This document shows positions 22,431 through 32,617 of a stretch of DNA of 64,000 bases, in pieces; position 1 is the first letter of the stretch; every line of letters begins with the position of its first letter. This DNA comes from Mesotaenium endlicherianum (lineage: Eukaryota > Streptophyta > Zygnematophyceae > Zygnematales > Mesotaeniaceae): the NCBI GenBank assembly GCA_009602735.1, contig WELA01009720.1, forward strand, positions 40,559-104,558. Direction: 5' to 3'. Below the pieces are notes generated by a model, which was given only the letters and a program-made list of their open reading frames with translations, did no database searches and was not told where the DNA came from. A program made the translations under genes and the position numbers.

Positions 22431-22438
22431 GTTAGGAC
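22431..22438. repeat. Target-site duplication GTTAGGAC (left)
   Basis: Repeated exactly at 22825-22832 on the other side of the MITE. Confidence 0.85.
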
Positions 22439-22824
22439 CCTAGTTTACGACCTGTACGCATACGGCCTGTATAGATACGTATATACGGGTGTGCCAAAAT
22501 TATACGTAAAATACGCCAAAATACGCCAAGCGTGTGAACTTAGTAGAAAGGTACTTGCGGCTATAACTTTCGGAATTTTTGAAAATTGTGAATTTCGTCG
22601 ATTGCGTTGGATGGAGAATGACAAGCGCGTTAAGAATAGATGGTCAAAAAGAAAATCATGCCAACCACCCGTCTGTAGAAGGGAACTCTTATTTTGGTAA
22701 TAAATAGAAAAATACGGAACACAAATTCTTATTTTTTTTTTTGATACGGCTGATACGTATACGTATGCGACACGGAGTATCAACACGGAAATCTAGGCCA
22801 ATACGCAAGTATTTTTGAACTAGG
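22439..22824. mobile_element. 386-bp MITE, hAT-like
   Basis: Non-coding, AT-rich insert with inverted termini CCTAGTT/AACTAGG and an 8-bp duplication. It sits in the integrase core so that the codons for V-L-T are duplicated on either side. The subterminal TACG/GTACGCATACGG motifs resemble the termini of the large hAT elements at 34005 and 57488, suggesting a non-autonomous relative. The TIR/TSD boundary can be shifted by a base or two. Confidence 0.8.
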
Positions 22825-22832
22825 GTTAGGAC
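22825..22832. repeat. Target-site duplication GTTAGGAC (right)
   Basis: Identical to 22431-22438. Confidence 0.85.
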
Positions 22833-23240
22833 CTCAGCGCAGCCGCCAAAGCGACGAAGACCCTGGTCGAGGAAAGCCTGAGAAATCCCCTCACTGGCCT
22901 AGCTGGGCATGGGCACAAGCTGGATCCACTTGGACATGTGCTCAATTATCACCAAGATATGAAGGTTGCCTCGGCGAGACTTGGGCAGCTCCCCAGCCAA
23001 GTCGAGCGACCACTTGTAGAACAGCCCTTGAACAGGGAGAGGACTGAGAGCGACGGTGCGGGCTGTGAAGCTTGAGCGCACCCGGTCGCAAAGAGTGCAG
23101 CTGCTGACGATGTCCGCGACGACCTTAGTCATGCTGCAACACCAGTACTCAGCCTGGAGGAGGCTGAGGGTGCGCAAAACACCAAAGTGTCCAGACATAT
23201 AGCAGGCTCAGGAACGACCAGGACGGAGCCGTCCACCATA
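22833..23240 (-). pseudogene. Gypsy-D integrase: zinc finger and first half of core
   Basis: The clear block is 22899-23198: SGHFGVLRTLSLLQAEYW and CTLCDRVRSSF form the HHCC finger, then LPVQGLFYKWSLDLAGELP and ILVIIEHMSKWIQLV carry the start of the DDE core. It continues to RRFGGCAEVLT at the MITE boundary. It resembles the gypsy-B finger at 4306-4520. The upstream junction near 23240 abuts a non-homologous insert. Confidence 0.75.
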
Positions 23241-24420
23241 CGTAAGGTTATGAAAGTGTAGTTTGTATTTTTCTAGCATTTAATATGCATAGATAGTGAT
23301 TGTAGAAGAACTTTGGTCTTTATTTCAAGTCATTTGGACAAGTATTGAGAAAGATGTAGTGATTTGACTTTTACTATATTGATTTGCTTTTTTTTTAATG
23401 CTTTTGAATATACTTAAAGTAGTAATGTGTGGATTCAAGTGTGAATACAAACTCTAGTAACTTGGTTCATGTCCTTTGAACCTTTTAAGGCGTTTTCAAA
23501 GTTAGAGGAAGGACCTACAAGAACTCCATGTGGCAAAAGTCAAATGTGCCATTTTTAGGTCAAAAGGACATGTGTAAATTATTCTAGAAAGAGGTGACAA
23601 GTTTTGGGATGTGTTGGGTGCCAACACATCAACATGCACCTTCCTAGAAATTACTTATGTAGCAAGTATATAAATAAGAGCTAGAATGTAGACAGGGAGT
23701 CCTGAATTAATCTTGTACGTGCCAAATTCCAGAAATATAAAACTTTCCAGAAGTCATCTCCATTTCAAGAAGCCACCACTTGTGTTTGTGTTTAAAGATC
23801 CTAGTCTTGAATAGATAAAGTAATCTACTTATTTAGTACTTCGTCTATTTGTTTCACTACAAAAGTTGTGATTTTGGGAGTTTATAGTGAGTTCTTAGTG
23901 TCACAGATTCAATTTAGTGACAAGGACAGGGCTAGTGACGAAAATTACGGTTGGAGTCCAGAAAGTCGGACATTGAATCATGAGGGTTCCAGAAACTACG
24001 TACGATTACGTAGAGTGCCAAAGTGATTGTGGAATTTCTAGAAACTCTGTGAGAGTTAGTGGATTGTGTAGTAGAATATTTTAGAGTGTAATTGTGTGCG
24101 TGTGAGTGTGCTAGCTTGTCCAACTAGGCAAGGTCACCTACATGGGAGGAGCCATAAGAGAAGGTTCTGGAAGTACTTTGCTAGAGAGGACACTTAAAAT
24201 TCAAGCACAAATAGGAAGCACAAAGAAGTGGAGGGAGCCTATTCTAGTCTAACCTTCTTATTTTGTACACGACTTTTCTTAATATAGTGAGTTCTTTTCC
24301 ACTCCTCTCTCATGTAGCCCTCTAACTCTTGCAAGGGTGGCATACCACCAGGCCACTCCACCTTGTGTATGCAACTAGGAAAGGTCCTCGTGCACGCTTC
24401 CACTCGCGGGTGAGGGTGCT
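23241..24420. other. Non-coding insert separating gypsy-D RNase H and integrase
   Basis: About 1.2 kb of AT-rich sequence without recognisable coding. It contains a gypsy-A solo LTR at 23355-23861. The two flanks of the solo LTR (23241-23354 and 23862-24420) appear to be one older insertion or divergent LTR; I could not define its ends. Confidence 0.45.
23355..23861 (+). repeat. Gypsy-A solo LTR (507 bp)
   Basis: Starts TGTAGTG and ends CACTACA, with the family hairpin (GATGTGTTGG...CCAACACATC). The flanks AAAGA (23350-23354) and AAAGT (23862-23866) agree at four of five positions. No internal gypsy sequence is attached, so it is a solo LTR left by LTR-LTR recombination. Confidence 0.88.
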
Positions 24421-25330
24421 TGAGTGTGTATGGGCGCACTCCTCGCACCCTTCCCCCTTTCACCATCACTCGCCGCATGAGCCCCTCCATGAAAACGAAG
24501 TCCCGACTGCGCTTGAGTACGCGGTCGCGCTCGCGCGCACTGATGCCTAGGGCCAACTCCTCAGCTGCTGCCAGCGCCAGTTGCCGAGTGGTGACGGTCG
24601 CCATGTGTAGGCTAGTGAGCCCTGCGGGCCGCACGTCGCCGTCAATGGTGAAGGCCAGGAACGCCGCCGCGTGCCTAGCCACTGGCTCATCCTCATCGTG
24701 GCGGGCTACTGTGAGGCCTCTTGAAGAGGGCAAAGGGTTGCGGCTGAGGCCGTCGGCGTCTAGGTTCGTCGACCCTGAACGATGGCGCACATCAAAAGTG
24801 TAGTCGTGCAAGATGAGCGCCCACCGTCCGTACTTGCCTGTTAGGCGGTCGGTGACCAAGCGGAAGTGGGTGCCGCAGAGATAGTGCCTGAAGTGCACAA
24901 TCGCCCACACAGCTGCCAGGCACACCCCCTCATAAGAGCTGTAGATGCCCTCCGCACGATTGTTGCTGCGGCTGGCGTACGCCACCATATGCTCAAAGCC
25001 GTCATGCTCCTGCACCAGCACTGCTTCAAGCCCTGCTTGCGACAAGTCGATGTGGAGGATGAAGGGCTTCTAATAGTCAGGCCGCCGTAGAACTGGGGCG
25101 CTCACCAACAGCTCCTTAAGCTTGTCAAACGTCGCTTGCTGATCTAGTGCCCATAGGCAACGCCCTTGCGTAGCAAGTCATTGAGGGGCTTGGCCAGCTC
25201 GCTGAACCCAGGCACAAAGCGACGATAGTAGTTGGCGATGCCAAGCAAGGCCCTCAACTGCGAGAGGTCAGTCGGCGGCGGGATGCCAGTGATGGCCGAG
25301 ATCTTGGCCAGCTTAACACCAAAGTGTCCA
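24420..25330 (-). pseudogene. Gypsy-D RT thumb/RNase H, duplicate copy 2
   Basis: Reads HFGVKLAKISAITGIPPPTD, LLGIANYYRRFVPGFSELAK (thumb), then RNase H wording: LEAVLVQEHDGFEHMVAYAS, YEGVCLAAVWAIVHFRHYL, and STNLDADGLSRNPLPSSRG. It repeats the segment at about 25340-26350 with an offset near 1,038 bp. It lacks the HQPLKWLM stretch that copy 1 keeps (LVTDRLTGKYGRW instead). After LMRRVM it diverges at the insert junction. Confidence 0.75.
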
Positions 25331-26349
25331 AGCGCCTCATGCACACGTTGCACCAGCTGGCTGCGTATGACAGGCTCAGGAAGCACCAGGGCGGAGCCGT
25401 CCGCCATCACTCGTCGCATGCGCCCCCCCATGAAGACGAAGCCCGTGGCTGCGCTTGAGGATGCGATCGCGCCTCGGGCCAACTCCTTGGCCGTGACAAA
25501 CTGCAGCACTAAGGCGTTGTCCCACACGTCCTCTGGCCCGCGCTGCCAGCTATCCTGCTCCTCAGCTGCTGCTAATGCCAGTCGCCGAGTGGTGACGGTC
25601 ACCATGTCTAGGCTAGTGAGCCCTGCAGACCGCACGTCGCCGTCAACGGTGAAGGCCAGGAACGCCACCGCGTGCTAGGCCACTGGCTCATCCTCATCGT
25701 GGCGGGTTGTGGTGAGGTCCTTCAAAGAGAGCAAAAGGTTGCGGTTGAGGCCGTCGGCGTCCAGGTTCGAGGACCCTGGGCGATGGTGCACGTCAAAGTT
25801 GTACCCCTGCAAGATGAGTGGCCATCATGCGTACGTGCTTGTCAGGCGCTCCGACGTCATGAGCCACTTTAGTGGCTGATGGTCGGTGACCAAGCGGAAG
25901 TGGCTGCCGTAAAGATAGTGCCTGAAGTGCACAATTGCCCACACAGCTGCTAGGCACTCCCCCTCATAAGAGCCGTGGTTGCCCTTGGCTCGGTTGTTGC
26001 TGATGCTGGCGTTCGCCACCACATGCTTGAAGCTGTCATGCTCCTGCACCAGCACCGCTCCAAGCCCTGCTTGCGACCAGTCCATGTGGAGGATGAAGGG
26101 CTTCTGATAGTCAGGCCGCCGTAGTGCAGGGGCGCTCACCAACAGCTCCTTAAGCTTGTCAAACGCCGCCTGCTGCTCTGGTCCCCATACTTAGGCAACG
26201 CCCTTGCGTAGCAAGTCATTGAGCGGCTTGGCCAGCTTGCTGAACCCAGGCACAAAGCGGCGATAGTAGTTGGCGATGCCAAGCAAGGCCCTCAGCTGCG
26301 AGAGGTCGGTCGGCAGCGGGATGCCAATGATGGCCAAGATGTTGGCTAG
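25331..26349 (-). pseudogene. Gypsy-D RT thumb/RNase H, copy 1
   Basis: Follows directly from the RT: thumb (LLGIANYYRRFVPGFSKLAK, ~26220-26340), RNase H (FILHMDWSQAGLGAVLVQEH, YEGECLAAVWAIVHFRHYLY, LVTDHQPLKWLMTSE, ~25825-26110), then connection and start of the integrase finger (ALGHFGVKLAKI, ~25310-25340), which runs abruptly into a second thumb. Stops occur at GVA-stop-VWG (~26191) and PVA-stop-HAV (~25677); at the latter copy 2 has an Arg codon. Confidence 0.75.
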
Positions 26350-27363
26350 CTAAGGGGCCAGGCCACTGGAAGACAGGAGATGCTCGAGGTACTCCACCTC
26401 TCGGGTCCCAAAGGTGCACTTGCCTGGATGACACTTGAACCCAATAGCCTCCAAGCGGTCCAGGACTGGAGTGATGTGCGCCACGTGCTCCTCAAACGTC
26501 TCACTGAAAACGAGCGCGTCATCGATGTAGCACCAGGCAATGGAGACCCCTGCCAACTCCTTAACCATGACTCGCTGGAAGGTGGCAGGAGCGTTCTTCA
26601 AGCCGAAGGGCATAACCCTCCACTTGTTTAGACGCTGCAACCTCCAAAAAGCCGTCTTGTGCTGGTCCTCCTCTGCAATGGATATCAGGTTGAAGCCCTG
26701 CCTCGAATCCAACATTGAGAACCAAGTACAAGCGACGACGTCGTTGAAGCTCTCCTCAGGGGTCGGCATAGGATATCTGTCCTGCTCGGTGACCTCGTTA
26801 AGCTTACGATAGTCATCGCACATCCTCTTCTCAGACCAGGTGCCTGAGGCGTCCTTCTTAGCTGGCATGACTGTGGGCGCCGTATAGGTGGAGGCGGACT
26901 CACGAACGAGCTGACACTCCTCTAGCTTGCTTGTTTGCATGCTGATGAGGTTGTCTTCAAAGCTGCTATAGCGATAGCGCTTCTGGAAGATGGGCACGTC
27001 TGTCTGGAAGGGAATCCTCATAGGATCGCGTGTGTAACGCCCAAGATCGTGCATGCCGCTGGCAAAGTTGGCACTGCGCTGTGCATCCTGCAATGCCGTC
27101 AACTGAGCAGCCTGTGCCTCAGTGAGAGTCCCCCCCAGCTTCCAAGTAGGGGCAGCTCGTGAGGGCTTGTGTGCTGCAGCTGGCGCCTCCTGCCCTGCTG
27201 CTGGCGTGGTCTGTGGGGCTGCAGGCGTCACTTGCCTTGCAGCTGGCTGCAATCGGCTTGCCTCGGGTGCCTCCTCCTTGGCAGCTGCTGCTAGCTGCCC
27301 TGCACCACCTATTGACATCTGAGAGCGTGGAAATGGGGAGCAAAACTCGTTGGGTCGCTGCAA
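26350..27363 (-). CDS. Gypsy-D reverse transcriptase segment
   Basis: 337 residues open. An Ala-rich linker comes first (residues ~15-75). The RT follows: TYTAPTVMPAKKDASGTWSE, CDDYRKLNEVTEQDRYPMPT, WRVMPFGLKNAPATFQR, and the active site YIDDALVFSETFEEHV. GTREVEYLEHLLSSSGL closes the palm. The YIDD is intact. It is fused in order to the upstream DNMT-like region in the same strand and direction, with ~100 bp between the recognisable ends, consistent with one polyprotein. The true start is unlikely to be this Met. Confidence 0.82.
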   Translation of the reverse strand: MQRPNEFCSPFPRSQMSIGGAGQLAAAAKEEAPEASRLQPAARQVTPAAPQTTPAAGQEAPAAAHKPSRAAPTWKLGGTLTEAQAAQLTALQDAQRSANFASGMHDLGRYTRDPMRIPFQTDVPIFQKRYRYSSFEDNLISMQTSKLEECQLVRESASTYTAPTVMPAKKDASGTWSEKRMCDDYRKLNEVTEQDRYPMPTPEESFNDVVACTWFSMLDSRQGFNLISIAEEDQHKTAFWRLQRLNKWRVMPFGLKNAPATFQRVMVKELAGVSIAWCYIDDALVFSETFEEHVAHITPVLDRLEAIGFKCHPGKCTFGTREVEYLEHLLSSSGLAP

Positions 27364-27461
27364 GGGCTCCTGTCTCCTCCTTCCCCCCCCAGCAAACTAG
27401 AACTAGGACCAGGACACGGCGCAGGCGGCTGCCGGGAAGCGGGACCCTCCCGCTCGGAATG

Positions 27462-28690
27462 TCAGGTCGTAGCAGGAGGCGCGCGGCCGTCGCCGTCGGA
27501 ATCATGGTCCATGGCGTCGTAGGACTCGTCCATCTCAGGATGACGAGCCTGGGCGTACAGGGGAGTCAGGGCGTGACTCTGAAGTAGGATCCACGTTAAC
27601 ACGTTGCCATTGATAGCCTGGCCAAGGAGATGCACGCGGTTGATCTCGGTGATGCCGTGCACCTGTGTGAGGTGCAAAGGGAAGCCCATGGCACAATCCA
27701 TCACTACGGCACGGGGCCGGCGGAACATGCCGGTCTTGAGGTTAATGATCATGTCGCGCTGGTCCCCCATGTAGGTCAATCTGTCGTAGAGACTCACGAA
27801 TGTAGGAAGCGCCCTCGTGACGTCGTGGAGGACCTCACACTAGGCCTGAGAAGGATGCGAAAGGGCAACCACTCGCTGGGCCAGGCGCGCGACGTCGAGG
27901 ATGGAGTCAACGTTGCTCGTGTGGCGTGGATGTGCGGCCGCCAATGCCTCAAGCGTGCTTGGCATGGCCAGGTTGGTAGAGTAAGCACGCACGCGATGCG
28001 CAAAGGAGCCAATCTAGGCAACGTCAATGACGGCCTCAGGTCGACGTAGCTGCTGCAGAGGGCAAAGTCGGCGCTATCGTTGGGCCAAGAATCGTGGCGT
28101 ACAGCCACGTTCTCGAACACCCAGGCGAGCGTGTGCGGCGGCTGGCGGTCCTCAACCATGTTGAGGATGCGGAGCAGATGCCAGAATAGGGATGTACGCG
28201 GGACAGCGAGCTCGCCTCCTCGTTCCGCAATGGAGAAGCCCTGGCACTCCCAGCTAGCGATGATGAGGCTGATGGGCCCCAGGCGTGTGATGTGCTCGGC
28301 GGTGATGTCGCATATGTCCATGGGCCAGTTAGGCTGAGCGCGATAAAAGGCGTGCTCAGAGAAGAGGTCCGGGACACGCTCTTGGCACAAAGCCATCTGC
28401 CTGCGAGCCACCTGCTGCGCCTTGCCATCAGGGTCCACGTAGACGTACCGACGTACGGGGCTGCCAGCCTGCGGGGTGGCCAGCAGCCTTGTTGCAATGC
28501 TGGCGAAGAGATCAACAAGGACAATGCCACCGAGACGCTCGTTGAGCTGGGCGATGTACATAGGCGTAGGATGTGGGCAACAGCCCATGGCGAGATGGAC
28601 GGCCAACGCTGGCGCCGAGTAGGGGCGCAGAAGACTGTGCTGGTGGGGCGCCATGCGGACGGCCGCCACTGCGCGCTTTGCGTAGTGGCG
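27462..28690 (-). pseudogene. DNMT3-like cytosine-5 DNA methyltransferase domain inside gypsy-D
   Basis: C5-methyltransferase motifs appear in canonical order. Motif I is LVDLFASIATRLLA (~28500-28525). An acidic strand follows (RYVYVDPDG), then DICDITAEHITRLGP. Motif IV is IIASWECQGFS, with the catalytic Cys codon at 28244-28246 and the usual Pro before it replaced by Glu. Motif VI is WVFENVA (~28108). A DNMT3-type AHR segment is AHRVRAYSTNL (~27985), and the C-terminal MGFPLHLTQVHGITEINRVH, LLGQAINGNVLTWIL region is near 27560-27690. The wording follows vertebrate DNMT3/plant DRM-type enzymes rather than DNMT1. One frameshift near 28045 and TAG codons near 28015 and 27840 inactivate this copy. 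The predicted ancestral role was 5-methylcytosine deposition; in a retroelement it could act on its own cDNA (inference). Confidence 0.82.
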
Positions 28691-28699
28691 TAAGCCGAG

Positions 28700-31600
28700 G
28701 AATGCGCTCGAGCAGCGGCTGCGGGCAAGCCGTGCGAGCTTGCGCTTGGTAGGTGCGCCAGCGTGCGCATGCATTCTGCAATGCCTCCGCGGGCACTGAG
28801 CGGGCCAAAGCCTGCACATTGCGGACGCACTGCAGCTGCCACCGGTCTCTCGTCCTGTGGTCGGCGTGTTGTGAAGCGGTGTGCGCCAGCTTCTCCGTGG
28901 CTGTGTGCTGGTGCAGTTGGGGACGGAGGTCAAAGTACGAGCGCTGATGCTCGCAAAGATCTGCTTGGATGGGCACTGTGCATACGAAGCGCTTGTCCCA
29001 GTCTGCCCCCTGTCAAGGACGGACAAGCTGACTTGGAGCGAGCTGGACTCGTGGTGCAACGGAGAAAGAGATGCGAGCCGGACGTGCTCTTGCTGGCGGC
29101 GTTGTATGATCTTTGCATGTATGGCGGTACTGTAGGGATGGCGATTGCGAGCCTGGACAGTGGTACGGACCACCTTAGGGGGAGGTGATCTAGACGGCCC
29201 GTCCCCGGCTATGTGGCTGCGCGGGACGATAGCAGGCCAACCGAGCGGCGTCTAGTACAATGCGTGGGTTGCACTGATGGAGGAAGATTGTGCGTCATCA
29301 TTGCCGGTGCGAAGATTGCACGGGCCGTCGTAAGGCGGTGTGACTAAGCGCGGGCGCATCTTGCGCAAAGGAGTCATCTTGCTCTCCTCGCAAAGAGGAG
29401 TAATCTCCCATGCGCTCATATGCGTGTCGAGCAGAGGCGTGACCCCGCGGACATCCCTGGCCCGCTCGCGGAGGGAGGTGAACGCACGTGCGCGTCGGTC
29501 TGGCGACATAGTGCTGTGCGCGAGGCGCAAAGCTGGACCGGCGTAGGGTGAGCCGGCCAGCCTGTGCCCAGGCTTTTAAAAGCAAACAAGTGTGTGATGT
29601 CACGGCACTTGTTGCTGGTCAAACAATTGTGCTGAATCGGTCGATTGGGCCCGCCGGCATATTGATGAGCTCGACTGTGACTGGCCGTGGTCTCGTGCCA
29701 GAGCGTGCTGAAGCCGGGAGGCTTTGTAGGCTGGCGTCGGACGCAAGCTGTAGGCGTAGGAGGAGGTGGCTCTTCTCAAGGCAGGGCGGCGGGCTCCTCT
29801 GCGGCCTCCTCGGACCACTCTTGCCACTCCTCCTCCTCAACGCTCTCCAACGACGCGTCGCCGGACCTGCCTGGGTACGCCGCCTGCCTCATAGCCTCAA
29901 CCTCAGATTTGGTAGTGCGCGGCCAAAAGTCTCCCGTCCTGTGTGATGGTGCGGGCGAGGGCGACAAGGAGGCCATGCGGTACTGCATAGCGACTCCCAC
30001 AGGCACGTCATGCCGTACGCAGACGACCGATCTCGCGGAGGGTCCACTCGCCGCTGGAGGGTGTGGCTTGGGGGCAACTGCAACGGCTGTCGCTGTGTCG
30101 TGGGCAAGCGCTGCAGCAGTATTGGCAGCCGTGGCAATGGCGTGTGCCTTGACGGCGTCTGCCGTCATTTGACGTATCATGGCGTTATGCGCGACGTAGA
30201 TCCGCACTGTCTCCCTGGCCTACGCGGCTAGAACGTCAGCTTGCTCCTAGGGCGTGAGGTGGAGCTCTGCGCCAGACTCCTCGGGATCGTCATCCTGCGT
30301 CTCGAGCAATTGGGCGCCTACGGACCTCATCCTCCTTGACGCCCCCCTTATTGGTCCGAACCACGGCCCGCCCGTCGTCCAGCGCCATGAAATCGTAGAG
30401 GGCATCGGCAAATCCTTCAGGTCGGCGGACGAGAGGCCCAGCTAAGAGAAGTAGCGACGGCTGATGAGGACTGGCATTAGGCGCGCTAATCACCCTACGC
30501 TCATGCGCAGAACGCGCGGGTGCGAAGAGCTCCGCGGCTGCCACGTCAGACGCTGGCCTGCTATCAGAGGCGCGTTGGATGGCCCTACGCTACTGAAGCT
30601 ATAGCTGGGTTCCTTGTCACGTGGCCTCCATCAACACGCTCAGCTACGCGAAGGAGACGGCTGGCATCCGGTGTAGCGCCAGCGACATGATGGGCGCTGA
30701 GCTGCACCGTAGTCATCCACAAGGCCAGTGCGCGAGGTGCAAGCGCTGCTGGCTCTGCTGGCGACTCTTGCACGCAAAGGGAGCGGGGCAGGCTCGGCGC
30801 CTCATCTATGCAGCGCCCCTAGTCTGGTCCGCTGCGCTTCTGCGCCATCGCCAATCGCCCGGCTGCTGCCACGAGTGTGCGCTCGTGTCCTGCGATGCCT
30901 GCTGCCGCGCGATTGTTCAATGGCCATGTGCGTGCGCAGCAAGCCAGAACGGAGTCTGGCGCTGCCACGCGACCTGGAGTGACAGCTGCTGGCGCAGCCG
31001 CAGGTGCTGGCAAAGCTGCAGGTGCTGGCGCAGTCGCAGGTGCTTGCGCTGCTGGAGGTGCTGGTGCAGCCGTTCGCGCAGCTGCAGGTGCTAGCACAGT
31101 CGCAGGTGCTGGCGCAGGTGCGGGCGCCGGCGCTGACGTATTGGGCGCTGGCGCTGGCAGGCTGGCGCTGGCAAGTCCAACGATGGCGCTGGCGGTCTGG
31201 ACGCTCGCAAGCTTAGCGCTGGCGCGGTAGGTGCCGCAGGCGCTGGGGCTCCTACGCATGCCCGCACGATTGCTGGCGCAGGTGCCAAGTCTCCTGGCGC
31301 GGTTGTCAGAGCTGGCGCAGCCTCGTCTGCCGGGAGGCTGCCAAGTGACATTGGCACACATGGCGCAGGCGCCGTGAGTAGCGTTGGCGCTGGCTTACTT
31401 GCAACTGGCGCCTCGGCGGACGCTGACGCCTCCAGATGCGTAGCCTCTAACGTAGGCTCTACGGCTGCTGGCGCAGACGCCAGAGCTAGCGCAGGCTCTG
31501 TTGGTGGCGCGTTGACAAGTGGCACCTCAGTGTCGCCTCTAGGGCTACCAGATTGTGTCATCCAATTGGTGTCGGTGTCAGTCTCGGCTGCCTCAAGCAA
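28700..31600 (-). pseudogene. Gypsy-D N-terminal region, Pro/Ala-rich, gag equivalent uncertain
   Basis: GC-rich. Open stretches with biased composition lie at 31091-31600 and 30819-31361 (long Ala-Pro alternation such as APAPAPAPAPA), 29776-30207 (ending EEEEWQEWSEEAAEEP), 30290-30544 (GFADALYDFMALDDGRAVV) and 28512-28976. None shows a CCHC knuckle or a clear capsid fold. By position it is the Gag/N-terminal part of gypsy-D, but that is inference. Frames change several times, and the Ala-Pro repeats (codons of the GCTGGCGCAGGTGC type) look expanded. Confidence 0.5.
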
Positions 31601-32617
31601 GGTTCATGGCGCCCTCCACATGGCGCGTGCGCTTGCCGGGACCCTCGCAACGCTAATCACATGCAGCCTAAATGCTCAGTTTTTGGACACTTCTGTACTT
31701 TTAAGCGCCATTTGCGGCGGTTTTGTCTGAATGGTCTGAAATTTGAGTCTCAAGTTGAAGAAACAACTGACATATTCTCCATGAGTCATTGCACTTTTAG
31801 TGAAAGTAAAGAATTTGACGTTAAAAGTGGACATTCTCACTTTGTCTCAATTTTGCTGTTTATACAAATGACCATTAGTTGTCCAAAAATTTCCTAATTG
31901 ACTCTATTTTTTAAGAGGCGACTAAGAACCCTCATAGGTAGCCGAAAATTATAATATAACCAAATTTTCATATATTCCATCAAGTTATGGGCCTCTAAAG
32001 TGTGCCATGTGGTGCTTTTCACACATGAGAAAAGTGGCAGTGCGTAAAATGCGGTATATTTGTAGTACGGATCTGCAAATTGTTTCGTTGGATTTTTCAT
32101 GCCCTCATAGAGCTATTGGTGAAGTTTTGGGTCATTCCATTCATTGAGACCCCACATATGCACACAAATTGAAAGCTGCAAAAGCGATAATTGGAAAATT
32201 GTCACATGTTGCACTTTTTATCAATTCATAGAGATGGCCATAATTTGTACTCCACTTTCTTCATTCCCCTTGAATTTTGGAAAGGCATTAAGGACCCACC
32301 TCGGTAGCCATGAAAGATAAAAAAATTTAGTTTGCAGCAAATTACACAAGTCTGGGAGCCTCCTAAATGCGACATGTGGAGTTTCTTGCACATGTGAAGC
32401 ATGCCAATCCGTACAATGCAGAAACACTTGGACTACGAATCTGAAAATGATTTTAAAAGATTTTTCACCTCCCGATAGTGCTACTGGTGAAGTTATAGCC
32501 CCTTCTAAGCACCACAGCCCAAGATAGGGCCCATAAGCTATATATGCAGAACTAGGCGATAAGTCGTCTACTTCTTTATAGGTGATTGTTTTTAATGCAT
32601 GTGTTCAGTGCCATATG
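31601..32617. repeat. AT-rich segment with ~366-bp imperfect tandem repeat
   Basis: No gene. Blocks recur about 366 bp apart: GGTAGCCgAAA.. near 31938 and GGTAGCCaTGAAAGATAA near 32303, and GATTTTTCa..GGTGAAGTT near 32091 and near 32456. It may be LTR or 5'-UTR material of gypsy-D or an unrelated satellite fragment. Confidence 0.6.

Larger units (their letters stand above)
21502..31600 (-). mobile_element. Gypsy-D: decayed retroelement with DNMT3-like domain and PHD finger
   Basis: Minus-strand order: Pro/Ala-rich N-terminal region (29252-31600), DNMT3-like cytosine methyltransferase (27462-28690), RT (26350-27363), RT thumb plus RNase H twice (25331-26349 and 24420-25330), integrase (22319-23198) and integrase tail with PHD finger (21502-22318). 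It is interrupted by a 386-bp MITE at 22439 and by a ~1.2-kb insert at about 23240-24420 containing a gypsy-A solo LTR. Stops and frameshifts are scattered throughout, so this copy is dead. I could not define LTRs or target duplication, so the outer limits are approximate. Confidence 0.75.

Noticed and set aside
30819-31361. Antifreeze- or cell-wall-like Ala/Pro protein
   Set aside because: The Ala-Pro run comes from short GC-rich repeats read in several frames and sits in retroelement context; better treated as the N-terminal part of gypsy-D.
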